This document shows, one piece after another, positions 1 to 5,411 of a stretch of 6,534 nucleotides of DNA. The DNA lies in NCBI GenBank assembly GCA_007119005.1, contig SKQM01000155.1, forward strand, positions 1 to 6,534, written 5' to 3'. Below the pieces are notes generated by a model. That model saw only the letters and a list, made by a program, of their open reading frames with translations, did not search any database and was not told the DNA's origin. How positions within the stretch are numbered: position 1 is the first letter of the stretch; every line of letters starts with the position of its first letter. Position numbers and translations under genes: made by a program. The DNA comes from Thioalkalivibrio sp. (lineage in GTDB: Bacteria; Pseudomonadota; Gammaproteobacteria; Ectothiorhodospirales; Ectothiorhodospiraceae).

Positions 1-72
1 GGATGAGGGCTGCCCAAGCCGGCTGGCGGCCTGTTCAATCAGGCTGGCACGTTCGTCGTCCGCTCGGCTCAT
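1..72 (-). CDS. XrtA-associated tyrosine autokinase, N-terminal fragment (runs off left edge)
   Basis: Only the first 24 codons lie in the window, starting at an ATG at 72-70 and reading MSRADDERASLIEQAASRLG followed by QPSS. A short polar start followed by SLIEQAAxRLG is the usual beginning of the cytoplasmic BY-type tyrosine autokinases that accompany XrtA chain-length proteins. Those kinases phosphorylate their own C-terminal tyrosine cluster and act with the separate membrane co-polymerase to control polymer length and export. The start overlaps the stop of the chain-length gene in an ATGA junction, so the two are almost certainly translationally coupled. No catalytic motif (Walker A, A' or B) is inside the window. 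The call therefore rests on the N-terminal pattern and on gene order; the continuing sequence to the left would settle it. Confidence 0.7.
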   Translation of the reverse strand, partial: MSRADDERASLIEQAASRLGQPSS

Positions 73-1619
73 CCAAATACTCCGTCCAGTCCGGGAAGCT
101 GAATGCCGCCCAGCAACACCACCACAGTAAAGACGACGAAGAGGAGGATCAGGAACAACGCGAACATCAACCGTTCGGTGCGCTCGGCGAGACGTTGCTG
201 GGTGCCTTTGTTGAAGGCGACGGTTCCCAGCACGGGCAACCCGGTCGCCGCGCTCAGCGCCCGGCGATTGTCAAACACGGGCCGCAGTTCCGAGGCCACG
301 AACCCGAGCCCCCCACCCGCACCCAGCGCGAGCAACAGCACACCGGCGAACAGCAGGGGACGGTTGGGCCCCGAGGGTGATGACGGCATTCGTGCCGGCT
401 CGATCACGCGAAACTGCACGCGTTCGCCGCCCTCTTCAACGCTTCGGCCCATCGCGGCCTGCTCGCGGCGGTTCAGAAGCGTCATGAAGCGCTCCTGGTT
501 CACGGAGTAATCGCGGTCCAGCCGCTGCAGCTCGGCCTCCACTTCCGGGGCCCGGTCGACCATACGCTGCAGGCCCTCGACACGGCTCCGCTCCTCATCG
601 ACCCGTGCCCGGCGTGCCGACAAATCCACCTCGGCAGTGGACAGCGCCATGCGCATTTGCTGGTACACGGGGTTGTCTTCCAGCAGGTGCGAGGCGCCCT
701 GGCGAATGCCATCACGAAGCATCGCGATCTGGCTTTGCTTCTCGGCTTCGAGCTCCTCCAGCGTGCGCCGCAGCGCGATGATGTCCGGGTGACGTTCGGT
801 GTAGGTGAGCGTGAGCTCGTCCAGCCGTGCCTGGGCATTCTGAATGCGGGCATCAATCGCCGGCGTCAGGGACTGGCCGAAGCGGTCCTCCATCACACCG
901 CTGGCCAGCTGCCGCTGGATCTCATTGCGACGGTTCTCGGCCTCGCGCAGCTCGATCTGGGCGCGCCGGAGGTCCTGCTGCGCCGCTTCGAGCCGCTGAT
1001 AGTAGGTGCCCAATGCTCCGGGCAGTACGTCCACATTCTCCCGGCGAAACTGCGCAAGCCGGCGCTCGGCCGCCTCGAGGCGCTGTTCGTACTCCCGGAT
1101 CTGTTCGTCCAGAAACCGCCGGGCGGCCTCGGAATCGCCTCGGGTTTCGCCCAGCGCACCTTCAACGAACACATTCAACAGCGCCTGCACCACGCGGAAG
1201 GATTCCCGTGCGTCCGGAGCCGTGAAGGCAATGGTGTAGATGTTGTCGCGCCCGCCGCGCAACTCCACGTTCCCGGCGAGCCGGTCGATCACGCGCTCCA
1301 TCTGCTCGTCGGTGAACGCGGTGAGATGCATGTCCGTGGCACGCGCCACCTGCTGCAGGGTGGGCCGGGTGAGCAGCGTCTGCGCCATCAGGCTCACCTG
1401 CTGGTTGATGTTGGGCTCCACGGCCAGGCCCTCGAGCAACGGGCGCAGCACGCTCTGGGTGTCCACGTGGATGCGCGCCTCGGCTTCGTACTGGTCCGGC
1501 ATCTGGGTCACGAAGGCCCAGCCGGCCAGGGACACCACCCACGCCACCCCCAGGGCGAGCCAACGAAACCGCCAGACTCCGTTCGCGATCGACTGCAGCA
1601 GCCCGAGGAGCTCACGCAT
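69..1619 (-). CDS. XrtA system polysaccharide chain-length determinant (Wzz-type co-polymerase)
   Basis: This is a 516-residue inner-membrane co-polymerase of the Wzz/GumC type, which sets exopolysaccharide chain length and links the polymerase to the outer-membrane exporter. The first transmembrane helix is at about residues 19-38. A periplasmic region follows, with a Wzz-like start (EAEARIHVDTQSVLRPLL, about 45-62) and long charged coiled coils at about 163-240, 255-300 and 325-375. The Pro-rich pre-membrane motif RVIEPARMPSSPSGPNRPLL (404-423) leads into a second helix at about 423-442. After a short loop (NRRALSAATGLPVLG, 451-465) there is a third hydrophobic segment at about 484-505. No kinase domain is fused; a separate kinase gene starts at its stop. 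A GGAG ribosome-binding site at 1628-1631 lies 8 nt before the ATG. It is 105 bp downstream of the export gene on the same strand and probably in the same operon. Family-level confidence is high; assignment to the XrtA subfamily rests on length, separate kinase and context. Confidence 0.92.
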   Translation of the reverse strand: MRELLGLLQSIANGVWRFRWLALGVAWVVSLAGWAFVTQMPDQYEAEARIHVDTQSVLRPLLEGLAVEPNINQQVSLMAQTLLTRPTLQQVARATDMHLTAFTDEQMERVIDRLAGNVELRGGRDNIYTIAFTAPDARESFRVVQALLNVFVEGALGETRGDSEAARRFLDEQIREYEQRLEAAERRLAQFRRENVDVLPGALGTYYQRLEAAQQDLRRAQIELREAENRRNEIQRQLASGVMEDRFGQSLTPAIDARIQNAQARLDELTLTYTERHPDIIALRRTLEELEAEKQSQIAMLRDGIRQGASHLLEDNPVYQQMRMALSTAEVDLSARRARVDEERSRVEGLQRMVDRAPEVEAELQRLDRDYSVNQERFMTLLNRREQAAMGRSVEEGGERVQFRVIEPARMPSSPSGPNRPLLFAGVLLLALGAGGGLGFVASELRPVFDNRRALSAATGLPVLGTVAFNKGTQQRLAERTERLMFALFLILLFVVFTVVVLLGGIQLPGLDGVFG

Positions 1620-1627
1620 GCCCGAAA

Positions 1628-1631
1628 CTCC
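1628..1631 (-). promoter_or_regulatory. Ribosome-binding site of the chain-length gene
   Basis: Read on the minus strand this is GGAG, 8 nt before the ATG at 1619. It supports that start and indicates independent initiation rather than coupling to the export gene, whose stop lies about 100 bp upstream. Confidence 0.6.
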
Positions 1632-1724
1632 AGGGCGCCACAGGCTGGGCCCTCGCCCCGCGGACGGTGGAGCCGGTAGCGACGCGGATGCCGCGTTTCG
1701 ACGGAGGTGTCTCGCGGGCAGGCA

Positions 1725-2360
1725 TCAGAAGCGCGTCTCCGGGATGATCAGGATGTCCCCGGGGAGCATGGGAACGTTTGCACCGATGTCGCCGCGCTTG
1801 ACCAGATCGTTCAGGCGCACACCGAACGACCGGCGCTCGCCACCGACCTCGCGCACGATCGTCGATCGATTGCCCGCCGCGAAATCGGTCAGGCCTCCCA
1901 CGGCGATGATCACGTCCAGGGCGGTCATGCCCTCGCGATAGGCAACGGCCTGCGGGTTGACCGCCTGGCCCACCACCCGCACCTGCTGGCTGAAGGCGCC
2001 CGCAAACTGGGTGACCGTGACCGTGACCACCGGGTCCCGAATGTAGGTCGCGAGCACTTCTTCCATCTCGCGCGCGAGTTCCGTGGGGGTTTTCCCGCTG
2101 GCGATCACATCCTCAACCAGCGGGGTACTGATACGGCCATCGGGCCGCACCGGCACGGTGGTGGACAGCTCAGGCTGCCGCCAAACGAAAATGTTCACGC
2201 TGTCGCCAGGTGCGATGAGGTAATCGGTACCGACATCGAAGCCTGTATCCGGCGGCGGCGGATGGGCCGGGCCCACGGCACAGGCGCTCAGGAACATGGC
2301 CATCAGGAGCAGCGCCCCGGCCAGGAACGCGGAGCGACGGAAATCTGGCACAGTCTTCAC
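1725..2360 (-). CDS. XrtA-type polysaccharide export lipoprotein (Wza-like, Poly_export + SLBB)
   Basis: This is a 211-residue outer-membrane polysaccharide export lipoprotein. I chose the GTG at 2360-2358. It is preceded by a strong AGAGAGG box 5 nt upstream, and it gives a textbook lipoprotein signal: MKTVPDFRR, then a hydrophobic core, then the lipobox LSAC with lipidated Cys27. An ATG further upstream at 2453 would put 31 Arg-rich residues ahead of the signal and is unlikely. The mature protein has a Pro-rich stretch after the Cys. A polysaccharide export domain follows at about residues 47-118 (DYLIAPGDSVNIFVWRQPEL, VRPDGRISTPLVEDV), then one SLBB domain at about 126-207 (VRVVGQAVNPQAVAYREG, VGGLTDFAAGN). 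It is short compared with E. coli Wza and has a single SLBB, as is usual for exporters of XrtA loci. It is the first gene of the minus-strand operon, downstream of a sigma-54-like promoter, and precedes the chain-length gene. Confidence 0.92.
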   Translation of the reverse strand: MKTVPDFRRSAFLAGALLLMAMFLSACAVGPAHPPPPDTGFDVGTDYLIAPGDSVNIFVWRQPELSTTVPVRPDGRISTPLVEDVIASGKTPTELAREMEEVLATYIRDPVVTVTVTQFAGAFSQQVRVVGQAVNPQAVAYREGMTALDVIIAVGGLTDFAAGNRSTIVREVGGERRSFGVRLNDLVKRGDIGANVPMLPGDILIIPETRF

Positions 2361-2365
2361 AAACA

Positions 2366-2372
2366 CCTCTCT
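2366..2372 (-). promoter_or_regulatory. Ribosome-binding site deciding the GTG start of the export gene
   Basis: On the minus strand this reads AGAGAGG, five bases before the GTG at 2360-2358. With the lipoprotein signal that begins exactly there, it fixes the start at 2360 rather than at the ATG at 2453. Confidence 0.75.
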
Positions 2373-2649
2373 GTTTTGCCTTGGTTCGGCGACCTTGCGA
2401 AAAACCTGAGGGCGACGCCACTGCCGCATGATCCACACCAGCGGCCCGCGCACGCGAGCCGTCGGAGCACGACCGACTCGGTTGCGCCGTATCCGGCGCC
2501 ACCCGTGCGCTGGCTCAACACCCCGGCCCGCCGCTCTCCATGTTAACGATCACAGCGATCGGCGCCACCCCTTCAGGTTCATCTTCTCCCGGCGGGGGTC
2601 ATCGGCTGCCATGGGAAGCCATGACCAGACCGGTGCGCAAATTTTTACT

Positions 2650-2665
2650 AGCACGTGGCGTGCCA
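2650..2665 (-). promoter_or_regulatory. Sigma-54 (RpoN) promoter for the export/chain-length operon
   Basis: The minus strand reads TGGCACGCCACGTGCT. The sigma-54 consensus is TGGCACG-N4-TTGCW; the whole -24 half matches, and the -12 half differs at one base (GTGCT for TTGCT). The invariant GG (2664-2663) and GC (2652-2651) are separated by exactly 10 nt. The predicted transcription start is near 2639, in an A/T-rich patch (TAGTAAAAATTTG on the minus strand) that stands out in this GC-rich sequence. The site lies outside any gene, points at the export gene and would give a leader of about 279 nt. XrtA systems are known to be controlled by the PrsK/PrsR two-component pair, PrsR being a sigma-54 activator, so context agrees. 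The core is also an inverted repeat (GCACG-TGG-CGTGC, 2651-2663), so an operator is a possible alternative. Confidence 0.7.
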
Positions 2666-2716
2666 GATGATGATCGCGGGCTGCGCGTGGCCAAGGCAAT
2701 GCTGTTCGATGCCGTT

Positions 2717-2745
2717 GTCATTGCGAGCGCAGCGCGGCAAGCCAT
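2717..2745. repeat. Degenerate REP-like palindromic repeat
   Basis: The plus strand contains GTCATTGCGAGCGCAGCG followed by CGGCAAGCCAT. This closely resembles a dispersed extragenic element seen in many proteobacteria (GTCATTGCGAGC...GCAGCGAAGCAATC), recalled from memory rather than searched. TTGC (2721-2724) pairs with GCAA (2737-2740) around a GCG-rich loop. A GCGAG...AGCG core recurs near 5008-5022 in the other intergenic gap. It lies upstream of the sigma-54 site and is probably incidental to regulation. Confidence 0.5.
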
Positions 2746-2794
2746 ACGCCACCGGATACCGCCCGTCCGGTAGCCGAAGCCGGCGGAAATGGGC

Positions 2795-2816
2795 ACAATG
2801 GTGACACACATTGTCA
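2795..2816. promoter_or_regulatory. Candidate activator-binding dyad (overlapping inverted repeats)
   Basis: Two nested perfect inverted repeats overlap here: ACAATG-N8-CATTGT (2795-2800 and 2809-2814) and TGACA-N5-TGTCA (2802-2806 and 2812-2816). The dyad is about 130-150 bp upstream of the sigma-54 -24 element at 2665, a typical distance for an enhancer of an NtrC-family activator such as PrsR. It is also about 140 bp upstream of the divergent ATPase start. Further single TGTCA/TGACA half-sites occur at 2716-2720 and 2911-2915. The binding motif of the relevant activator is not known to me, so the role is inferred from position and symmetry only. Confidence 0.35.
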
Positions 2817-2953
2817 GCCGCGCGCCAAAAAAATGGCTCGCCACCCGCGGAGCGCACCGAAATGCGCTTGACGCATGCCGCCTGCAGCACCGAGACTGCG
2901 GAGCATGGCCTGACACTTGTTTGCCTGCCGGCCAGACGACGGGACCCCGAGCG

Positions 2954-4960
2954 ATGTATGAAGCCTTTTACGGCCTGAATGCGGACCCGTTCCGCCTGAG
3001 CTCCGATCCTCGCTTCTGCTTCAACCACCACAGCTACGCGAGGGCGAAGGCCTACGTGCAGTACGCGCTGCACCGGGCCGAGGGCTTCGTGATGATCACG
3101 GGGAAGCCGGGCACGGGCAAAACCACGCTCGTCTACGACCTCCTCGAGACCCTGCCGGCGCAACGGGTGGTGGCGGGCACGCTGGTGAGCACCCAGCTCG
3201 AGGCGGATGACCTCCTGCTGATGACCGGCCACTCGTTCGGCCTCGAGTTCCCCTCGACCCAGAAAGCGCTGGTGCTACAGCGTTTGACCGAATTCATGGC
3301 GCAGCAGCACCGGCAGGGCAGGCGGTCGCTGCTGATCATCGACGAAGCTCAGGACCTCGCAGCCTCCGCGCTCGAAGAACTGCGCCTGCTGACCAATCTT
3401 CAGCGTCATGGCGAGCCATTGCTGCAAATCGCCTTGCTGGGCCAGGAGCCGCTCCGGGATCTGGTGCGTCGCCCCGAAATGCAGCAGGTGCACCAGCGGC
3501 TGATCGCCTCGTGGCGCCTGGAGCCCCTGGATCCGGCGGAAACCATCGGCTACGTTCGCCACCGGCTGGAGCGGGCTGGCTGGACCGGCGATCCGGCCTT
3601 CGAGCCTGGCGTGCTGCCCATCGTCCACGCGTTCAGTGCCGGGGTGCCGCGGCGCATCAACCTCATCTGCAGCCGGCTGCTGCTGAAGGGTTTCATCGAA
3701 GAGCGCCATACCCTCAACACCGAAGACGCCGAAACGGTGGTACAGGACCTCTACAACGAGGATCTGGCGCTGTTGGAATTCGAACCGGACAGCCCCACCA
3801 CGCTGGCGCTGCAATCCGGGCAGGGTGCCGCGAGCATTCTCGGCGTGAGCGAGCACGAGGGCGCCTGGGCCGAGATCGATCGCGGGCTGTTCGGACCGCA
3901 GGATCCAAGGGCGGCCCCGGCGGCGCCCGTTGCGACCACCGAGCCCTCGGAGCGCCCGGAGACACCCCGCCCCAAGACTGCAGCGATGTCCGAGCCGCCG
4001 CCCGTCGAAGCACGGCCACAGCCCGATGAACCCGCGCTGCGTGCGCACGACGAAGTGCCGCGATTCACCGCAGTCCGGGATCCGGAGCCGAGCGCTGGCC
4101 CCGAAGCTTTCGTGCCCGAACACAGGGTCGACGGGCTGGAGCCGGTGGTGCCCATGCCCCCGAAGCGAGTCGCAGCCGGCCGTGGGTGGCCTCGCTTCGC
4201 GGTCTGGGCCATCGCACTCTTCGCTCTCTGGCTGGCCTTGTTGGCGGCGGTCCTGCTGCGTGGGGTGGTCGAGGATTCACCCTTGGCTGCGTTTCAACAA
4301 TGGCGCGGCGACCCGGCGCTAACGCAACCCACCGGACCAGACGATTTCGCCGAAAGCGCAGTTGCCAGCGCCGCCCCGGAAAGACCTGGGAGCGCAATGC
4401 CGCCGGCCGAGTCCGAGCCGCGCGTCACTAGCCCGCGCTTGGGTGCCGAAGCGCGGGATACCGCAGCCGAGCCCGGACCCCCGTCGGCGGACCCGGCCTT
4501 GGGCTTCGCGGGTGCGGGCAGCGCCCGAACCTCCGAAGCCACGGAAACCGCGCGCGCAACGCCGCCGGCAGCCGGGCCGGAGCCCAGTCCCGCCGTCTCG
4601 GCGGTGACTCCGGACCCGGTGCTCGCTACCGAGCAGATACTGTTCCGGCTCAACAGCACCACAGTCGATGCACCGTTCGAATCTCGACTGGCCGAGATCG
4701 CGCAACTGCTCGAGCAAACGCCGGAGGCCTCCGCGATCATCACCGGCTACACCGACCGCTTTGGCCCCTTGGAATACAACCTGGCACTCTCCAGGCAGCG
4801 CGCCCAAGCCGTCGCCAACCGACTGATCGCCCGTGGCATTGCGGTCGAGCGCCTGCGCGTCGAGGGTCACGGCCCCCGTGACCCCGATCCGGCGGAAGGC
4901 GTGACCCGGGAAGAGGAACGCATGGTGGAGCTGAGGGTTGTTGTTGGGGCCGATTCGTGA
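2954..4960 (+). CDS. XrtA-associated AAA ATPase fused to a TM helix and an OmpA-type peptidoglycan-binding domain
   Basis: The 668-residue protein begins MYEAFYGLNADPFRLSSDPR, the standard N-terminus of ExeA-like and XrtA-associated ATPases. That decides the ATG at 2954 over an in-frame ATG at 2789, which would add 55 unrelated residues. The AAA domain spans about residues 1-270: Walker A GKPGTGKTT (50-58, Lys56), Walker B LLIIDEAQDL (126-135, Asp130/Glu131), a sensor-like LLGQEPL (161-167) and a sensor-2-like GVPRRINLICSRLLL (230-244). A Pro/Glu/Ala-rich linker follows, then Lys/Arg residues (404-414), one transmembrane helix (about 415-436), and a second low-complexity linker to about 555. 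The last 110 residues are an OmpA domain (TGYTDRFGPLEYNLALSRQR, 597-616); Asp601 and Arg616 fit the peptidoglycan-contacting pair. Predicted topology is ATPase in the cytoplasm and OmpA in the periplasm. This resembles ExeA, which carries a different wall-binding domain. The ribosome-binding site is weak. The gene is divergent from the export operon. Confidence 0.9.
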   Translation: MYEAFYGLNADPFRLSSDPRFCFNHHSYARAKAYVQYALHRAEGFVMITGKPGTGKTTLVYDLLETLPAQRVVAGTLVSTQLEADDLLLMTGHSFGLEFPSTQKALVLQRLTEFMAQQHRQGRRSLLIIDEAQDLAASALEELRLLTNLQRHGEPLLQIALLGQEPLRDLVRRPEMQQVHQRLIASWRLEPLDPAETIGYVRHRLERAGWTGDPAFEPGVLPIVHAFSAGVPRRINLICSRLLLKGFIEERHTLNTEDAETVVQDLYNEDLALLEFEPDSPTTLALQSGQGAASILGVSEHEGAWAEIDRGLFGPQDPRAAPAAPVATTEPSERPETPRPKTAAMSEPPPVEARPQPDEPALRAHDEVPRFTAVRDPEPSAGPEAFVPEHRVDGLEPVVPMPPKRVAAGRGWPRFAVWAIALFALWLALLAAVLLRGVVEDSPLAAFQQWRGDPALTQPTGPDDFAESAVASAAPERPGSAMPPAESEPRVTSPRLGAEARDTAAEPGPPSADPALGFAGAGSARTSEATETARATPPAAGPEPSPAVSAVTPDPVLATEQILFRLNSTTVDAPFESRLAEIAQLLEQTPEASAIITGYTDRFGPLEYNLALSRQRAQAVANRLIARGIAVERLRVEGHGPRDPDPAEGVTREEERMVELRVVVGADS

Positions 4961-4999
4961 ATGGAGGCCCTTGAACGCCCTGGCGGAGCGCCGGCTGGA

Positions 5000-5030
5000 C
5001 CGCTATCGCGAGGAGCGAAGCGCGATGCGC
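5000..5030. repeat. REP-like palindrome
   Basis: ATCGCG (5005-5010) and CGCGAT (5021-5026) form a perfect 6-bp inverted repeat around AGGAGCGAAG. The core GCGAGGAGCGAAGCG resembles the dispersed element recognised at 2717-2745. The first 14 bases, CCGCTATCGCGAGG (5000-5013), recur exactly at 5102-5115. It lies 40 bp past the ATPase stop, a usual place for extragenic palindromes. Confidence 0.5.
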
Positions 5031-5156
5031 TGGCGGTGATGCCGCGCTGGCAGCCGACGCGCGCAAGCAACGGCTCGGGACAGCCCAGAGCCAACGCCGA
5101 GCCGCTATCGCGAGGCCGGCGGCTGGGCTGCGGCAAACGGCTGAAGCCAACGCCAA
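5000..5156. repeat. Two-copy degenerate direct repeat
   Basis: Both copies begin with CCGCTATCGCGAGG (5000-5013 and 5102-5115) and end with an AACGGCT ... AGCCAACGCC block (5069-5098 and 5137-5154). The right copy is about 55 bp and looks like a shortened version of the roughly 100-bp left copy. The left copy also contains a stem-loop, GGCTCGGG-ACAG-CCC-A-GAGCC (5072-5092, one bulged A), which is missing from the right copy and has no T-run after it. An old tandem duplication followed by deletion would explain the pattern. Confidence 0.45.
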
Positions 5157-5290
5157 AGCTCTGAACCGACGCCCCGTTCGACAACTTGGCAGAACGGTTC
5201 TGCATTTCGCAACGGCCGCAGGGACGTGAGCCGGAGCCACAGCCGGGTTCCTCTCGTCCCGAACCCACGGCCCGTCGCCTGAGACCCTGT

Positions 5291-5340
5291 TTTCGGGCCC
5301 CGAATGCCCAGTCCAAGGCCGATTTCGCCCCCCGAATGCC
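5291..5340. repeat. Partial tandem repeat, 32-bp period
   Basis: TTTCGGGCCCCGAATGCC (5291-5308) and TTTCGCCCCCCGAATGCC (5323-5340) match at 16 of 18 positions and are spaced 32 bp apart; the remaining 14 bp of the unit are not conserved. In the first copy TTCGGG-C-CCCGAA (5292-5304) is also a palindrome; in the second copy the two changed bases destroy it. No function can be assigned. Confidence 0.4.
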
Positions 5341-5388
5341 GGTGTTTTTGGCTGGGATTCAACCACTTGCCTTGGTCCGACCCCAGAG

Positions 5389-5411
5389 CCCTTGCCCGCG
5401 AGACGCAAGGG
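5389..5411. repeat. Inverted repeat next to the TPR gene end
   Basis: CCCTTGC (5389-5395) pairs perfectly with GCAAGGG (5405-5411) around a 9-nt loop. It abuts the hairpin at 5410-5435 and could form an alternative or tandem structure with it. Just to its left lies the palindrome GGTCCGACC (5374-5382). The cluster looks like repeat-derived DNA at a convergent gene boundary. Confidence 0.45.

Larger units (their letters stand above)
2361..2953. other. Divergent intergenic region (593 bp) between export operon and ATPase-OmpA gene
   Basis: I see no credible gene here: the short open frames on both strands are Arg/Pro-rich products of GC bias and lack family signatures. From left to right it holds the untranslated leader of the minus-strand operon (about 2361-2639), a sigma-54-type promoter (2650-2665), a REP-like palindrome (2717-2745), a 6-bp inverted repeat (ACCGGA 2751-2756 with TCCGGT 2766-2771), and a dyad at 2795-2816 that may be an activator site. 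The leader contains a 10-bp direct repeat, GGCGCCACCC, at 2495-2504 and 2561-2570. I found no clear -35/-10 promoter and no strong Shine-Dalgarno for the plus-strand gene, so its transcription start is unresolved. Confidence 0.7.

Noticed and set aside
657..1679. 340-codon open frame on the plus strand
   Set aside because: It is antisense to the chain-length determinant, whose TM helices, coiled coils and Pro-rich motif are unmistakable; long antisense frames are usual at this GC content.
1620..1724. Terminator or promoter between export and chain-length genes
   Set aside because: No stable hairpin with a T-run and no -35/-10 or sigma-54 match was seen in these 105 bp; simple read-through is the plainest reading.
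2689..2702. Possible plus-strand sigma-54 site (TGGCCAAGGCAATGCT)
   Set aside because: Only the minimal GG/GC spacing fits; several conserved bases of both halves are missing, so it is expected by chance in GC-rich DNA.
2737..2751. Second possible sigma-54 site on the minus strand (TGGCGTATGGCTTGC)
   Set aside because: GG-N10-GC spacing is right, but the ACG after TGGC is missing and it overlaps the REP-like repeat; the 2650-2665 site is much better and closer.
2911..2925. Possible sigma-54 site TGACACTTGTTTGCC upstream of the ATPase
   Set aside because: The -24 GG is GA and the spacing to GC is 9 rather than 10; sigma-54 promoters tolerate neither well.
2789..2953. 55-residue N-terminal extension of the ATPase
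   Set aside because: The family N-terminus MYEAFYGL starts exactly at 2954; the extension has no resemblance to any domain and overlaps the candidate regulatory dyad.
4961..5164. 67-codon open frame directly after the ATPase-OmpA stop
   Set aside because: No ribosome-binding site suited to it, no family signature, and it lies entirely in the direct repeat region, whose duplicated bases create the repeated LSRG residues.
5292..5304. TTCGGG-C-CCCGAA palindrome as intrinsic terminator of the ATPase gene
   Set aside because: Over 330 bp beyond the stop, stem only 5 bp when a loop is allowed, and no following T-run.
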